Notes under the pieces: generated by a model
Seen by the model: the letters and a program-made list of their open reading frames with translations, nothing else
What the model was told of the DNA's origin: nothing
The model's database searches: none
In this document: piece after piece, positions 23,170-36,095 of the stretch
Numbering within the stretch: position 1 is the first letter of the stretch
How the letters are laid out: each line of letters starts with the position of its first letter
Program-made: the position numbers and the translations under genes
From: Trichaptum fuscoviolaceum
Lineage: Eukaryota > Basidiomycota > Agaricomycetes > Hymenochaetales > Trichaptaceae
Assembly: GCA_910574455.1 (NCBI GenBank)
Contig: CAJSYZ010000004.1
Location: 4,474,599-4,538,598 of the forward strand
DNA: 64,000 bases
Direction: 5' to 3'

Positions 23170-24493
23170 TTATGTGCGCATGCCCAGCTTTGCTTCAAGA
23201 AGCGCTTTAACTCTCTCGTACTCGCGTTCGTCTGCTAACATGCCCGGGAAATTGACAGGCACGAACGCCCTTACTTGAGTCTTGAAGTTCTCCATGGTGT
23301 GAACCATAGTCTCATAAGGCGTGCGCCCTTCTTTGTTCTTAGCTGTGAGCTGCTCTTTGGAATCTAATTGCAGGAGTGCAGCCGCGCCGTCCCAGGACAT
23401 GTTTGACATCGCGGCGTGGAGAGGAGTGTTTCCGCTTAAATCTGTCAGGAGGATAGATGAAGGATTTTTCTGGTACTCCGAGGACAGATCACGGAGGAGC
23501 CGCTCGCGTCTGTGTGGATCGAATGGATTAGATTTAGAGATGATCGCATGCATGGGAAAGTCTTTCTCGAGGTCTGCAGGTGACTTGACTGCTGCGTCTT
23601 GCTCGACCGTCATAGCCCGCGATGGATGTTTAGGGTCTCGAGAATATGCAAAAAACTCTGTATGCCCGATGCGCCGGAAGCCTGCCTAGATAACCAAGCG
23701 ATTGTATCAGCAATGTATACATACATGCGATTGTATGTTCCTCCGCTCACCTTTCTCGCCCATGACACTATGCTGAGAATCCTCTCGTTTCTATCAGGTC
23801 CGTAGCATCCGCGAGACTCGTATTGGGGAAGCATCGTCGGCCAGCAACAGATTACTCGACATGCCTTGATTATGAGCTCGGTAAGTCTCGTTCTTAATTA
23901 TGCATGAGCTAAGACGAAATTCACCTGAAACCATCTATGTTGCAGAACTTTCTGGATAGCCCATGTTCCAATCCCCTTTCCGCGCATGTCCTTGGACATC
24001 ACATAAACCTCCTGAATGTATCCGATAACGCCTTCGTCCATTTCTGCTCCCCAAAGGCCACGGTGCTCCTCCCGTAATCGGCCGGCATCATCGAAGAGAT
24101 AACCAAACTGCAGCATTTCCTATGGAGAAGATAGATATAAGCTTTCTTACCCGGACTCCATCTAAAGTTAGGACTCACGTCTGAGATGGGATCCAACATC
24201 ATGGTAAATCCTATGCGATCGAACTCTGGATCCTCAACCATATAATCTCTGTCGACTGTATGCGCTACGACTTTCGCCAACTTCTCTCCTTCACCGTCCA
24301 CGACCTCGAACTCTTTTGTCTAAGAAAGAATGTATTAGATCAAGGAGAATATACCGCTGCACGTTCAGTGCGACGAACATACCGCATAGAAAGGCCATTC
24401 GGAGTCGAGATCCCAGTATTCATGGTCGCTATTTTCCGTGCTCGTATTAGTTGCGACAGTTCGCAGTGTCAACTTGGTGAAGTCGGGTACCAT
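23170..24493 (-). CDS. GNAT-like N-acetyltransferase with C-terminal ankyrin region (362 aa)
   Basis: Five exons (24493-24383, 24319-24179, 24119-23925, 23876-23751, 23685-23170) sum to 363 codons. The first ATG gives MVPDFTKLTLRTVATNTSTE. In the middle, VIGYIQEVYVMSKDMRGKGIGTWAIQKVL matches GNAT motif A (R/Q-x-x-G-x-G/A) for acetyl-CoA binding. WARKAGFRRIGHTEFFAYS matches the GNAT C-terminal strand region. The last exon adds FPMHAIISKSN, LTDLSGNTPLHAAMSNMSWD, and NKEGRTPYETM, which read as degenerate ankyrin repeats. The acetyl-acceptor is unknown. The domain pairing is seen in the sequence; joint function is inference. The gene lies 283 bp beyond the transposon's right duplication. Confidence 0.85.
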
Positions 24494-27129
24494 TGCTTCT
24501 GCGGTACTCCCTTGGGATGCCAAGTGAGAGATAGAGGTGAGGGGATTGATAGAAGTTGAACAGACTGGTCTCAGACAACATTTCCGTCCGGGAATATCGT
24601 GATGCGTATGACTAGAGGTGGCCGCTATTTAAAACTCCGCGAACCGGTTTGTCGAATTTTGCACTGGCGGCTCCAGTACTTCCTTGACATCGCCTCATGG
24701 CTCGCACTGCGTACACGGTGCTGCAGTAAACTTACCGACATACGCTAGTTGATGCAAAAATGTTTGATCACATTAAAAGACTACCTCTCGACTCTATGCG
24801 TCTTGTCACCCAAACCCATCGCAGATGCTGATAATGTCTTCGGTGTCACCGAGATGTTACGTCCCGAATACTGCTAGCCTATAATACGATGTCGTCCTTT
24901 CTCAAGCTCTTCCGAACTATACGAACGACACACTTGCCCGAACCAATTCGGAAACCCGGCAGATCGAAAACGGACATTTTCACAACACAGCCGAATTAAA
25001 GCACGGTACGTACGTATAATATTGCTAATGTCAAATGTATCCGAGGCCAAACATGTCTCTACGGATCGAACGGAACCGACTTGAGAGTGATTGCCTCGGC
25101 GCTCTTCGTTAATACCCCCGGATGACTTTAAGCTGCATCCTGTTCCACTGCAGTTTGTACCATCTCTCGCTATTTGTGGATCGGGATGTATACAAGGTAT
25201 CTACTTGCACCGATGCAGCAATTCTCCGCGAAACCTAAGGCAAGGGAATGAGTTACACCAGACTTATTCCTCTCGCGGATGATAACGAAGAGCAGTTGTG
25301 GCAGGGCGGCTGATGAGCATAGGTCAGTAGTCTCGTTCGGTGGTGATTAACTTACTGCCGCGTCAAGGCGCAGAAAGGTACACGGTGTCGCGACCACGCT
25401 CTTCACGTTTATTGGCACCGGTTCAATATCCATTGCAGGTGTTAAAACATACATACAGCGTCTGAATGCAGGAGGCCTCGCAATTCGCCGGACGATCCAA
25501 GTTCTTCTCCATCCCTGCTCGTCCTCAAGCATATCATCGCCCAGAACGAGGAGTATTTCGAGCTCCCCATCTCCCGCCTTGTTATCGAAAAGAAGAAAAC
25601 ATGCAAAAAAGGGCTCTTACCTACCCACCGTAAGCTTGTGATCTTGGGTAGCCTCGCGTGCCAGTGTGCTTTGTCAGGCGCCCGAGTGCAGTGGTTGCTG
25701 CGTTCGCATATTCTTTGACTTCGACTCCGTTCCGAGTCCGATTCTAAGTAATACATAATCGTGTCTCTTCATTATGCGAGAATGTGTTCTCTAGGCTCAG
25801 AACGAGATATTATGCAGTACTTACATTCAAGTATACTTATGCGGGCTAAATCTCGGAAATGCTTCGCGCAGATCCTCAGATCGGGGTCTGTAGAAACTCA
25901 GACATCGTCTGCATTCGCGGAGATTCAAGTCAGAGCTTTAGAACCAGCAAGGGACTGGAGCTGTCCATTCAGTATTCTTGCTGGCATATCGAAGGACATC
26001 AGCTCATACATTCAACTCTTTTGGCATTCTCCTACTGGCATCAAGTATAGAGTTCATTTGTTCTAGCCCGGCCGAATCCCGGAAACGGCCCTCCGCGGAA
26101 ACTTCGGACCCCGGCTTGCTGTACGTGACTTTTTGGCTGGTTGTTTCCAGACATCGATCTACGCAATATTGCGAGAAGCAATGGTTGTTCCGCGTATGTA
26201 TACTGTATACGCTGAAACATAAAGTTTGGAAATAGACTTTTAGTTGTTATGTTATTGTCGATTACCTAGATTGTAGTTCGGGTCCGAGAACGACAGCGGC
26301 GGCCGGAAGTGATTAACGTCTGCGCAGTAGATCCATGTTTGTTTGGGAAAGTAGAGGCTGCTAAGGGGAATCTATACTGAATCGAACGACAACCAGAAGG
26401 GGAATAATATTCAGAGTTGAGCAGCGGAAGGTATAGAAATGTTGAGCATGTGAATGGCCCGGACTCGGTCTCGGACTGCTGGCTATTCGTAGTGGCTCAT
26501 CCTTGGCAGCTTCTGCAGTCGCGTGCATGTCTTTATAGTAAGTAGTCAGCTTGGCACTGGCTATAATTAATCGTTGTTGTCGGAGACAAAATACCGCTGC
26601 CGGAGTGAATGAAAATGGAGGTACCATGGGAGAAGTTGTCCGAATTTCCCTCCGAAAGGTACGGAAGACGTCTTGCGCGTCGGCATGGATATTCAGTAAT
26701 GTACGTGGAGATGTTTTCCTGACAAATCTCTACTGTGAACACGGCTGCTCGTTTTCGATGACAGGAAAAACATGAAATGATGCATCATTCGTTGTTAAGA
26801 CACGCGTGAGAGGTGGAAAAACATACCCCTAAAGAGGAATAAAACATACGAATGCGGAAGGATTCTATACCAAAAGAAGGAAGCGGGAGATGCCGAAATG
26901 CCAAGAGACAGACGATCTGAGTGCCGAATTGAATTCAAGCACTTACCATCAGACCTGTCCTCCATACTCCTCTTGTCCTCCTCCTCCTCCCTGCCAGCGG
27001 CACACTTCGTATAACTACCTTCTCACTTTCCTTTATATTCTTTAGTTCAACTTACTATCTCGCTGGGTTGTTTGTCGCTGGCTGCTCACCGTGCTACGCT
27101 CATCGCGCACACAATCTCTGTCAGAGGTC
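24494..27129. other. Gene-poor region with possible gene relics
   Basis: No complete gene is supported. On the minus strand, two neighbouring stretches at about 25630-25750 (EYANAATTALGRLTKHTGTR) and 25360-25600 (VLGDDMLEDEQGWRRTWIVR, then PAMDIEPVPINVKSVVATP) could be joined by a GTGGGT...AAG intron and have coding-like composition. I know no matching family and find no start or end. The last 150 bp are pyrimidine-rich and serve the mannosidase promoter. Confidence 0.4.
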
Positions 27130-30100
27130 ATGTCGACCCTCCCATTACACTCACCCACATCGCCCGACGATGCTGATGCCTGGGGCACACTGCCACCTCC
27201 AGCATACGCTGCTCAACCTTCAAAGCATCGCACGCGCGGCTTCAGGCCTCTCATTAGGCTCAAGCTCGTTCGTGCAACACCGCGAACTGCGCTTCTCCTC
27301 GCCTGCGGTGCGCTCGTATGTCTCTGGTTCTTCTCTTCCCAGCTCCTGGGACCCGGCGGACCTGGTGGTATCATGCGCGGACCCGGTCCACCCCCGCCAC
27401 CGCCTGGAGAGGGCCCGCCGCCGCCATTCGGAGGACACCATCCACCACCACCACCACCTCACGGTAGACCCGGTTCCGAATTCGGTGGTGGTAAGGAGGA
27501 ACCGGGCTCCCACCGCCCGCCGTCATCTGGACCTGGTTCAGACTCGTCTGTTAGTTGGGCCGAACGCGCCGAGCGCGTAAAGGAGGCTTTCGTTCATGCC
27601 TACCATGGCTACGAAGAGCACGCCTTCCCGAAGGACGAACTGCTTCCGCTCTCCAACGGAAGCGTAAATAAGTGAGTTACTACCTCTTTCTTCCTAACAT
27701 TCTTCATTCTTCTTCGTTCCTTTTTTGTGTATATCTTTTTCTTTCCTTTTCTACGTTGTCTCCTCTCAGTCTAGGGACACGATCTACTCCACGTAAACCA
27801 CCACAGAACATATTCACACCCACGCACGAAAAACCTCCGACGAGATAATACTAAATAGATTCTTTGCGGAGACACGTCGCTCTTTGCTCTCCTTGCGAGC
27901 TCTGCACTCCCAAGCCCTTCCATTTGCAAATCTCGAACCTGGTGCCTAGAACTCTTGATTCAATAGCATTCAAGCTGCTGCGATCATTGGACACGCAGCT
28001 CTAATCTCCGCCTACTCATGCCCAAATTAGGCTCCTGCTGTGCAGAGGCTTGGCAGAAATCAATTGCCCACTGATCACCGCCTTCGCGATCGGGTCATTA
28101 TGTGCTATGGACTACGCTGTCGTTGAGTGCCTGCTATGTGGCAGACCCTCTCAACATCTCGCAAATGAATTCAGTCGGGCGTTATGCACTAGGCCTTAGC
28201 AGATTTCATCAACATCAGTACCGACAAGCTCACTTTATGCTATCTGTACTTTCGTAGTCATCCTTATGACTCACATGATGTGCAGCATGCGACGACTCTT
28301 TCGTTATACTTCGCTACGTCTGGACCTGGGGCTTAGCGACTGGATACAGTCATGACGAAGCTTGTTCCTGACCTTCACGCTCTTTCTTTTCCTTTCCCGA
28401 GCGTACATGCTCTGACTTTTGTTTCGACTATCTTGACCCTTCTATTTGTTATCCCCTTATCCTGACTACCCTTTCTATCGATGGATGCACATAACTCACA
28501 CTCATCTTCCCCGCGATTTGCGTAGCTTCAATGGATGGGGTGTGACAATGGTCGACGCGCTCGACACGATGTACCTCATGGGCTTGCATGACGAGTTTGA
28601 GCGCGGAATCAAACTCGTTGAAAAAATGTCGTTCTCTGGAGAGAATGTGCGTATCAACTGATATCTACGTTCTGTTGCCAATTAATCACACAAACTCCTT
28701 TCGTGTGCGCACACAGGCTACCACCGTCCCCTTCTTCGAAACAGTCATCCGGTACCTCGGCGGTTTACTCTCCGCCTACGGACTCTCACATGACGCATCC
28801 TTGCTTGCACGCGCAGACGAACTCGGCGCTGCCCTTCTCCCTGCGTTCAACACGACTTCGGGCTTCCCTATGTACGCCGTGCACACTCGTACAGGCGAGA
28901 CTGCCGGCGGCTGGGCGGGCTTCCGTACGGCGTGGCTTGCGGAGATCGCGAGCTGCACGATGGAATACAAGTATCTTGCGAAGCTAACGGGACGAAAGGA
29001 GTACTGGGATGCGGCGGAGGGTGTGATGAGACGCATCTATGACGCGAATATGACACGCTTTGAGAGTGTGGACGGGTTGCTTCCGACTCTGTGGACTATA
29101 AATGACGGACAACCTGCGAATGGTAGAGATCTAATACTCATTTTTTTTTACAAAAAGTCCTAATCAACTCTTACATAGATCAAGTATCAATTGGTGCACT
29201 TGCCGACAGTGCATACGAATACTTCCTCAAACAATACCTCTTGACGAATCAGACCGACACGGCCTCACGGGACCTGTACTTACGTACAATGAAAGGCGCA
29301 CTCTCTCATCTACTCTACCTCTCCCCATCGCGCTCCCTTTTATATGTGACAGACATCAGAGCCTCTGGAAATGCACCAGTCTTCCCATCTCGGAAATTCG
29401 AGCATTTATCCTGCTTCTTCCCGGGATTACTCGCATTGGGCGCGGCGCGTTTACCTGAGGGCGATTTCACTCCGTACGGCGGCGCAGACGAGCGCCAGCG
29501 CCACCTGTGGGCAGCAGAGGGACTAGCAGTGAGCTGCGGGACGATGTACAGCGACATGCCGACGGGCCTGGGCGCGGACGAGGTCGTATTCACAAGCCGC
29601 TGGGAGCAGGAGTGGCAGCGCGCAAACCAGGAGCGCCAGAAGGAGGTCACGCGTCTGAAGGAGGAAGCAGAAAGGCTCGCGAAGGAATGGGAGAAGGCGC
29701 AAGGTGAGGAGGGCGAGTATGGTGCGGAGACGCTGACCCCGCCAACGCCCACGGACGGATGGGCGGAAGAGACGACGGTGTTGCCCGAGACGCGGACGGT
29801 CTTGAAGCGGGACCAACATGGTGAAATCTACGCGACTGGCCGGGACCTCATCGACGGACTAGAACCAGGACGGCAGGTGAACAAGAAGCCAGCTCCGAAT
29901 CAAGCCACGAACCCCAAGGCCAAGCCCCCACAGGTCAAATACCCGCCACCCGTGCAGCTAAAGATGAATCAGACCGCAGAAGACGAGAAGCTGCGTTGGA
30001 CGAACGTCCTGGAGGCATGGCGCCGCGGGCGGTATGACGGCGAGCGCAACGTTTGGCTGGACGAGGAGGGGAAGGAAGTCCCGCCAGGTTACGTGGAGAC

Positions 30101-30804
30101 CACGAATGCGGAGAAAGGAGAATTCTTCCAGGGCGGGAGAGGCGCGGGAGGTGCACATGGCGGCGAGGTGGGTCATGGTGGTGAGGCGGGTCATGGCAGT
30201 CCAGAGGATCACATAGGAGCTGTGGAAGAGATGAAGGTAATTGGCCCACCGAAGGGTCCCGTCCCTGGCTTGCGCGACCCGCCGCCTGAAGCGCTTCCCG
30301 CAACAAACATGAGGGACTACAGGAGTCAGAACGGAGGATATTATTTAAGGCCCGAGGTGAGATTACATTGTATAGTGATGCTTTGATTTATTATCAATAA
30401 TCTAACTTACGCTATTCCCGCAGACGATTGAATCATTCTTCATCATGTGGCGTACTACAGGGGACGTCGTGTGGCGCGAACGGGGATGGGCTGCCTTCCT
30501 CGCCCTCGAGCGCGAGTCGCGCACGCCATCAGGGTACGCTGCACTGCGGAACGTCTTCTTCTCCAGCGCGACTGGCACGGACACGAGCACCCCCAACAAT
30601 GGCTTCAAGAGCAACTGGAGCACGAACCAGCTCGATTCGATGCCGTCGTACTTCCTCGCGGAGACGCTCAAGTACTTGTATCTGCTGTTTTCGGACGAGG
30701 AATTGCTTCCCTTAGATAAATATGTGTTGAACACGGAGGCGCATCCGTTCCCAGTGTTTGAATGGACGGACTGGGAGAAGGAAAAGTTTGGAATTCCTTC
30801 ATAA
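27130..30804 (+). CDS. Glycoside hydrolase family 47 alpha-1,2-mannosidase, type II membrane protein (875 aa)
   Basis: Five exons (27130-27671, 28526-28646, 28717-29122, 29179-30356, 30424-30804) sum to 876 codons. The protein has a short cytosolic tail, one membrane anchor at about residues 53-73 (TALLLACGALVCLWFFSSQL), a Pro/Gly-rich luminal stalk, and a GH47 domain. Family blocks are FNGWGVTMVDALDTMYLMGL, TVPFFETVIRYLGGLLSAY, ITE-like DLYLRTMKGA, KFEHLSCFFPGLLALGA, and the C-terminal SFFIMWRTTGD, QLDSMPSYFLAETLKYLYLLF and NTEAHP. GH47 enzymes trim alpha-1,2-mannoses from N-glycans in the ER or Golgi using calcium. An insertion of nearly 200 residues rich in Glu, Lys, Gly and Pro (about 29600-30350) splits the catalytic domain before the last exon. 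Intron 1 is 854 nt, far longer than the genome norm seen here. Confidence 0.93.
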
Positions 30805-31327
30805 CACAGACTGCTTCCTTACTTCCCATCTACAGTTTAGTTGATTTATTCCTTATGTCTACGCCGTCTACATTCGCTCCTCCGCCCCTTTTTTCCTTTA
30901 TATCACCCATTCGCACGTTGCACTCGATAATATCTTCACCTTTCCGCACCTTCGCTGACTTCAATGGGCTTTTTTTGGTTAGCAACATTGCTTTGGGTTT
31001 TATCTCTGCGTTGTCTTTTTGTCTCTGCCTCGTCTCGTCTCATCGCTACAACACACTTGAAAGGAATATCTATCTTATTTGCGCTTTGACATGCACATGT
31101 ATATTATCACTCATACTAAATTCAGATATAGATTGGCCTCATCGTCGTCTCAAGCGTTAGTTTGCACTAGGTTTATAGTCATGTTCTCAATATGAGGATG
31201 CATGGTCGTTGTACAAAAGAATTTACTCCTGCACCATGTCTCTGCGAGGAAATGCCATAAAAGAGCTTACTTGAATATAAACTTGGTAGTACATCACATA
31301 CTTACACTATTGCCAACGAGGCATTCC
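30805..31327. other. Convergent spacer, 3' flanks of GH47 and glycerol kinase
   Basis: Pyrimidine-rich 3'-flanking DNA between convergent genes. No coding frame, RNA gene or repeat is supported. Confidence 0.5.
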
Positions 31328-33348
31328 TTAGTCCTCATCAGGTGCCTCATCCCACCCTACGCTCCTCTGTACTGCCTTCTGCCACCGAGTCCACTTCGCT
31401 TCACGCTCAGCATCCGGCAGGCAGGGTGCAAATTTCTTCACACCTTGTGTGTTCACCTTCGCGAGTGTCTCGGGGCGAGCAAGGTCCCATCCGAATAGAT
31501 TCACGGCAGAGCCTGCTAAAAGAGCGGAACCCAGAGCAGTTGATCTGTTGATGACCACGTCAGCTTTAGGTTGGGCACTTTACTGCGTGCAGAAGGAGAT
31601 TTTGAAAGAGGAACACACTCACTCCCGCATCTCAGGTCGTACAACCTCAAAGCCACCGATGTCCGCTAGGATCTGCATGCACAGATCACCATTCGTCATA
31701 CCGCCATCGACCTTCAGATGGCTCAGACCCTGAAGTTCCTGGAGTTCTTCTGCCCTCTCCTCCTTCTCCTCAGCATCAATGCGCTCCGCGTGCTGCTGAG
31801 CGTCCCGCAACATGCTCGCCACGACTGCACGCGTCTGGAACGCATTCGCTTCAAGCGCTGCACGTGCGATATGTGAGGGGTTCGTGTACGCTGTTAGTCC
31901 AATCAGTAACCCAGCTGCGCCTGGGTCCCAGTATGGTGCTAGAAGGCCAGAAAAGGCGGTGACGAAGTAGACTCCGCCTGTGCTGGGCTCGCTTGCAGCA
32001 AGGTCGTTTACTTCTCCGGAGGACTTGATCAGCTTCATTGAGTCCCGGAGCCACTTGATTGCACTGCCTGCCACAGCAACTATGGAAAGAAAATAGATTA
32101 ATGGATTAGAGGGTATTCTGGGATCTATGGTATTGTGGAAAGCAACTTACTACTGCCCTCAAGAGCGTATACGGCCTTCCCAGTCTCGGTCTTGTACGCA
32201 ACAGTGGTTAGCAACCCATGCTCGCTCTTCACGGGGACTTCACCCGTATTAAATAGTAAGAAAGCGCCGGTTCCGTACGTGCATTTCGCTTCGCCAGCGC
32301 CAAGGCACTTATTTCCAACGAGGGCGCCTTGCTGGTCACCTACAAGACCGGCAATAGGCACTCCTGCTAGAGGACCGGAGGCAATCTTCCCGTAGGACTG
32401 GGAGGACGATCTCACTTCCGGCAAGATTGACTCTCGAAGTCCAAAGAATTTAAGCAAGGGAGAAGACCAGGTGAGGGTACGAAGGTTGAGGAGCAGTGTA
32501 CGAGATGCATTAGTCGGTTCTGTTATGTGCAAGTTGACTGAACTTCCGCCGGCCAGATTCTGACATATTTAGTTACTCGGAAAGAAATAAGCGCAGAAAA
32601 TCTGTACTCACATAAACTAACCAGGATTCGACCGTTCCGAAAAGAAGATTATCTTCCTCATGGGCCTTCTTCACCTCTTCGTGGTTATCGATCATCCAGC
32701 ATAGCTTAATTGCAGAGAAATAGGTGGATAGTGGGAGACCAGTTCTGTAAACAAGATGTGTGAATAGACTTCAGAAAAAGAATCACAGGACTTACAGATC
32801 CCTCAATACCTTGATGCCTTCATCGCCCTTCTTGAAGACGCCCGGTTCAACCTCAATGCCCTCGACTCGGAGCTTGTGTTCGAAATGGGCGACAGTGCCT
32901 TTCGTACGGGCATCATCCCATACAATGGCCTGGCACAACGGCTTTCCTGTCTGGCGATGCCAGGCGACAGCGGTTTCACGCTGGTTTGTTATGCCGATCA
33001 CCTTCACGCTCTCCTTCGCCCATCCACTCTTCTCCAGTTGCTCAACCGCACCGAAAATGCATTCTTCCGATGTTTTCTGAATTTCAAGTGCATCATGAGA
33101 ATGCCAGCTGCATATGACCTTCAGATATGGTTGTGCATGGGATTACAGACAAATGGAACATACCCAGGTTCCGGGTAGTATTGGGGAAACTCTAGCTGGT
33201 GCTGGGCAACGATATCTGCATGCTCATCAAATATGATAAACCGCACAGACCTGGATGGCATTCAGTATATAGCCACAGAATCTCGACAGCTTGCTCACGT
33301 TGTCCCGCAATCCAGAGATCCAACGAATTCGCCCTGCTTCAACGCCAT
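31328..33348 (-). CDS. GUT1: Glycerol kinase (554 aa, seven exons)
   Basis: Exons 33348-33299, 33250-33164, 33107-32796, 32744-32612, 32559-32151, 32079-31623 and 31544-31328 sum to 555 codons. The enzyme phosphorylates glycerol with ATP to glycerol 3-phosphate. FGGY-kinase signatures are complete: the N-terminal phosphate-binding [43 protein letters not shown], the hinge [38 protein letters not shown], and [18 protein letters not shown] with the final [12 protein letters not shown]. The ATG at 33348 ([13 protein letters not shown]) gives the expected very short N-terminal extension. A Glu/Lys-rich insertion ([20 protein letters not shown]) before the VDGGMTN block is longer than in bacterial enzymes. 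No disabling change seen. Confidence 0.95.
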
Positions 33349-34575
33349 GACGGTTTGACTGCTCCTCTCTAATCTGACCGTCGTCAATGAGAAGCCCCTC
33401 GTTATCACGGTACGTTGGGCGCTATATAGCGGAGCTGAAGTCGTGCGAGTCGAAGGTGATGTAGCTTGAAAGCAAGAATAGTGTCGAACGGGCGCGTCCT
33501 TACATAGTGAGCGAATAGACTGCTTCACTCGACGGTGCGGGACAGAGTGCAGACGCCGGCCCGTGCTTTCCGCTGCCTGATATCGGGCCCAAAGTCTGTC
33601 ACATGTTTGCGGTCTATAAAACCGAAGCTACGTCGTCGTTGTGGACGACGAGGACGGACAGAGTCTGAGCAAAATTTGCGACAACCATTGTGGACGTTGG
33701 AAAAGAGTGTTCATAGGCACATTGTGGTTGAAGAAGCGAAAGGATGGGCGAAAATTAGTTCATCTTTAAGCCCAGTGCCACCCAATCATATCGCGCGTCC
33801 TGCGTTGAACCTTAACCTCCAATGCCCAAAAACGCTGGCACGCTCGTGAAGTTTGGTTTCATACTAACTTCAAGTTGGATGTTTTGCAGGACTTGTCCAG
33901 GATTTGATGTTATCGAGAGTCTAGAGAGTGTGCCACAGATGGTGGTAGTCGAGAGTAGAGAACGATAGTCTGTATAGTAATGTTCTACGAGATTCATATA
34001 CATCTGCGTCAGCCAGTCTGAACCCAAACTTGAATCGGGTAATGAGTGCTCGCCGTCATAAGTTATCATAATCACAGTTCCCAGCAGATGTATCTCTCGA
34101 ATTTCGATAACTGGATAAAACCAGTGATCTCAAAATGTTATTCGTTACTGTTCAATGTCGTCCCGCGTGTGTCTATGTACTTACACATATAGTACCAAGG
34201 TTCAGCCTCTCCACAACAGATGCGACAGTGACCAACGCTCGCTTTATTTTATAACGTATTTACGTTTGTTTAAGTGCGAGCTCTTTCGACCAGATATAGT
34301 GCAAAGTTCAGATGTAGTCGAAAGTCATCTCTGAGAGGATTCTTTTCTTGCAACGGAATCTATATTAACACTCAAAGCATAATAAGTTTAATCACAGTCT
34401 TGCAATTTGGAATTGCAGCTGATGTCTATGAACAGGACAGACATCGCACGATGGCCCGACTGAAGTTCTTTACTCGGATCTGTGTTTGATAATGATGCGG
34501 AGATAGATTCCACTGACGCAGATTCAACATGCCCTTTCCTGAAAAGCCACGCGCAAAGTATATCCTAGGCTGTCA
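33349..34575. other. Intergenic region
   Basis: Upstream DNA of glycerol kinase and 3' flank of the membrane-protein gene. I see no supported frame, RNA gene or repeat. The first 500 bp probably contain the glycerol kinase promoter. Confidence 0.45.
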
Positions 34576-36095
34576 TCAGTGATAGCAATGTTTAGGCAAA
34601 GGCGCACGAACTTTTTCTGTTGCGAATGTGATAAAGGCAACCAAAGGTACTGCAAAGAATACTTGAGGTCAGGACACGCTCGTGACACACATACAATAGC
34701 CTCTTACTTGTAGCTTGCAGAAAAAATCCTATAGAACTTACATGTGTAGCCATAGCCTCCTTATTTAGAGCTGACTCATTCGCCGCGGCCATAGCTGACA
34801 TATCCCAGCTAGCATAACGATGAGTAGCGGTCATAAATCCAAGAGAAAATGCTAGACCTTGTGGAGAAAGTGCGGAAAACACTAAAGAAACCCAGTCGGA
34901 GTAGCATGCCTAACCAGCCGGAGCCGATGATCTTATTCAAACTCTTTTGCTTCATGTAAATCATGACGGCTGCATGAGCTGAAAGTGTTCGTGGGTCACG
35001 AAATTGAAGATGTAATCAAGGGGACAAATAAGCACCTTCAAACAAAACGCATATAATGGACATTGCAAGCGAGAAGATGCTGACTGACAACTGTCTAAAT
35101 CGCCGATGAGAAAGGTTAATATTGGAGATACCAGACGCACTCACAGTTTCAAGCATGGTGCGACCAGAGATGCAGTGCCCGCGACCAGGGGCACTGTACA
35201 AATGAACACTGGTAGAATTGGTATCTGTCTTCCCCATTCCATCGGCATTGCCATTGCATCCCTCGCAAACTGAGATGAGAGATAAATCATGCAATCAACA
35301 TTACTCCGATGCAGATTTGACATACTCACAACTATGGAGACTAGGAAGAATGCCAGAAAAACAAAATAAGGCAAGCCAAGCAACTGAAATAACGATATTA
35401 ATAATACAAGTCAAAGGGAGAGGAAAGAATGGCTTACAACTCGCATAAAGGCAGAAGTGATTCTCTGATAGCTGTTAGGGTTAGACCTAGACTGCAGAAA
35501 AAGTATCATCCACAGCTAGAGAATTAACAACAATCAAGTAAAAACAGTAAAGCTATAATAAGAAACAAACGAACATGTACGACCAACGCTAAAGTTGTTG
35601 AGACAGTTCTGCCACAGGGGTCAACATTAAGATCCAGCCAATATAATGAGCCACCCACAAGCCCTGCACTCCGTTAATCAACGATGCCTGTGCGATACAA
35701 GAGTCTCTACTTATGCTGTTCAAGGGGCCATCTTGATTTCGACCTTGGTAGATCCTATTATAGCACAGAATAAGCTGATTGACTCTGCCCGTAGGGTTAT
35801 GAAGGGGCACGAACAGTAGGCAAAAGGTCACAGACGAAGCAATCCAGGAGATGCAGAAGTTGATGAAGACCGGGTGCCGTTTAACACGTTTGGAGAGGAA
35901 GATGGTCATTACTAGAAGTGGTAAAAGCAGTTGACCGCCTGCGACTTGAAGAATAGTGAAAAATATCACATCGATACGCAGATCTGACGGTCTAGGATTA
36001 GTAAAAAAACATATAGAGATTTAATACGTGCTTGTCCTAAATCCTTTTGTAGCTCGTTCTGGAGCCTCAGGGAAACTAAGAGTAGTGTTAGACAT
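34576..36095 (-). CDS. Multi-span (seven-TM-like) membrane protein, uncharacterised fungal family
   Basis: The first exon (36095-36028) encodes MSNTTLSFPEAPERATKGF with an N-glycosylation sequon. It joins SDLRIDVIFFTILQVAGGQL by a short intron. Hydrophobic segments follow: FTILQVAGGQLLLPLLVMTIF, RHPVFINFCISWIASSVTFC, ASLINGVQGLW, LVVHLWMILFLQS, LLGLPYFVFLAFFLVSIVV, LPVFICTVPLVAGTASLVAP, and a last-exon VPLVAFITFATEKVRAP. The layout and the C-terminal (F)ITFATE signature resemble an Agaricomycete seven-helix receptor-like family that I know only as uncharacterised. Intron phases between 35450 and 35700 do not join cleanly, so the gene may carry a frame lesion there or use weak splice sites. 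The stop is taken as the TGA at 34576-34578. Confidence 0.62.
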
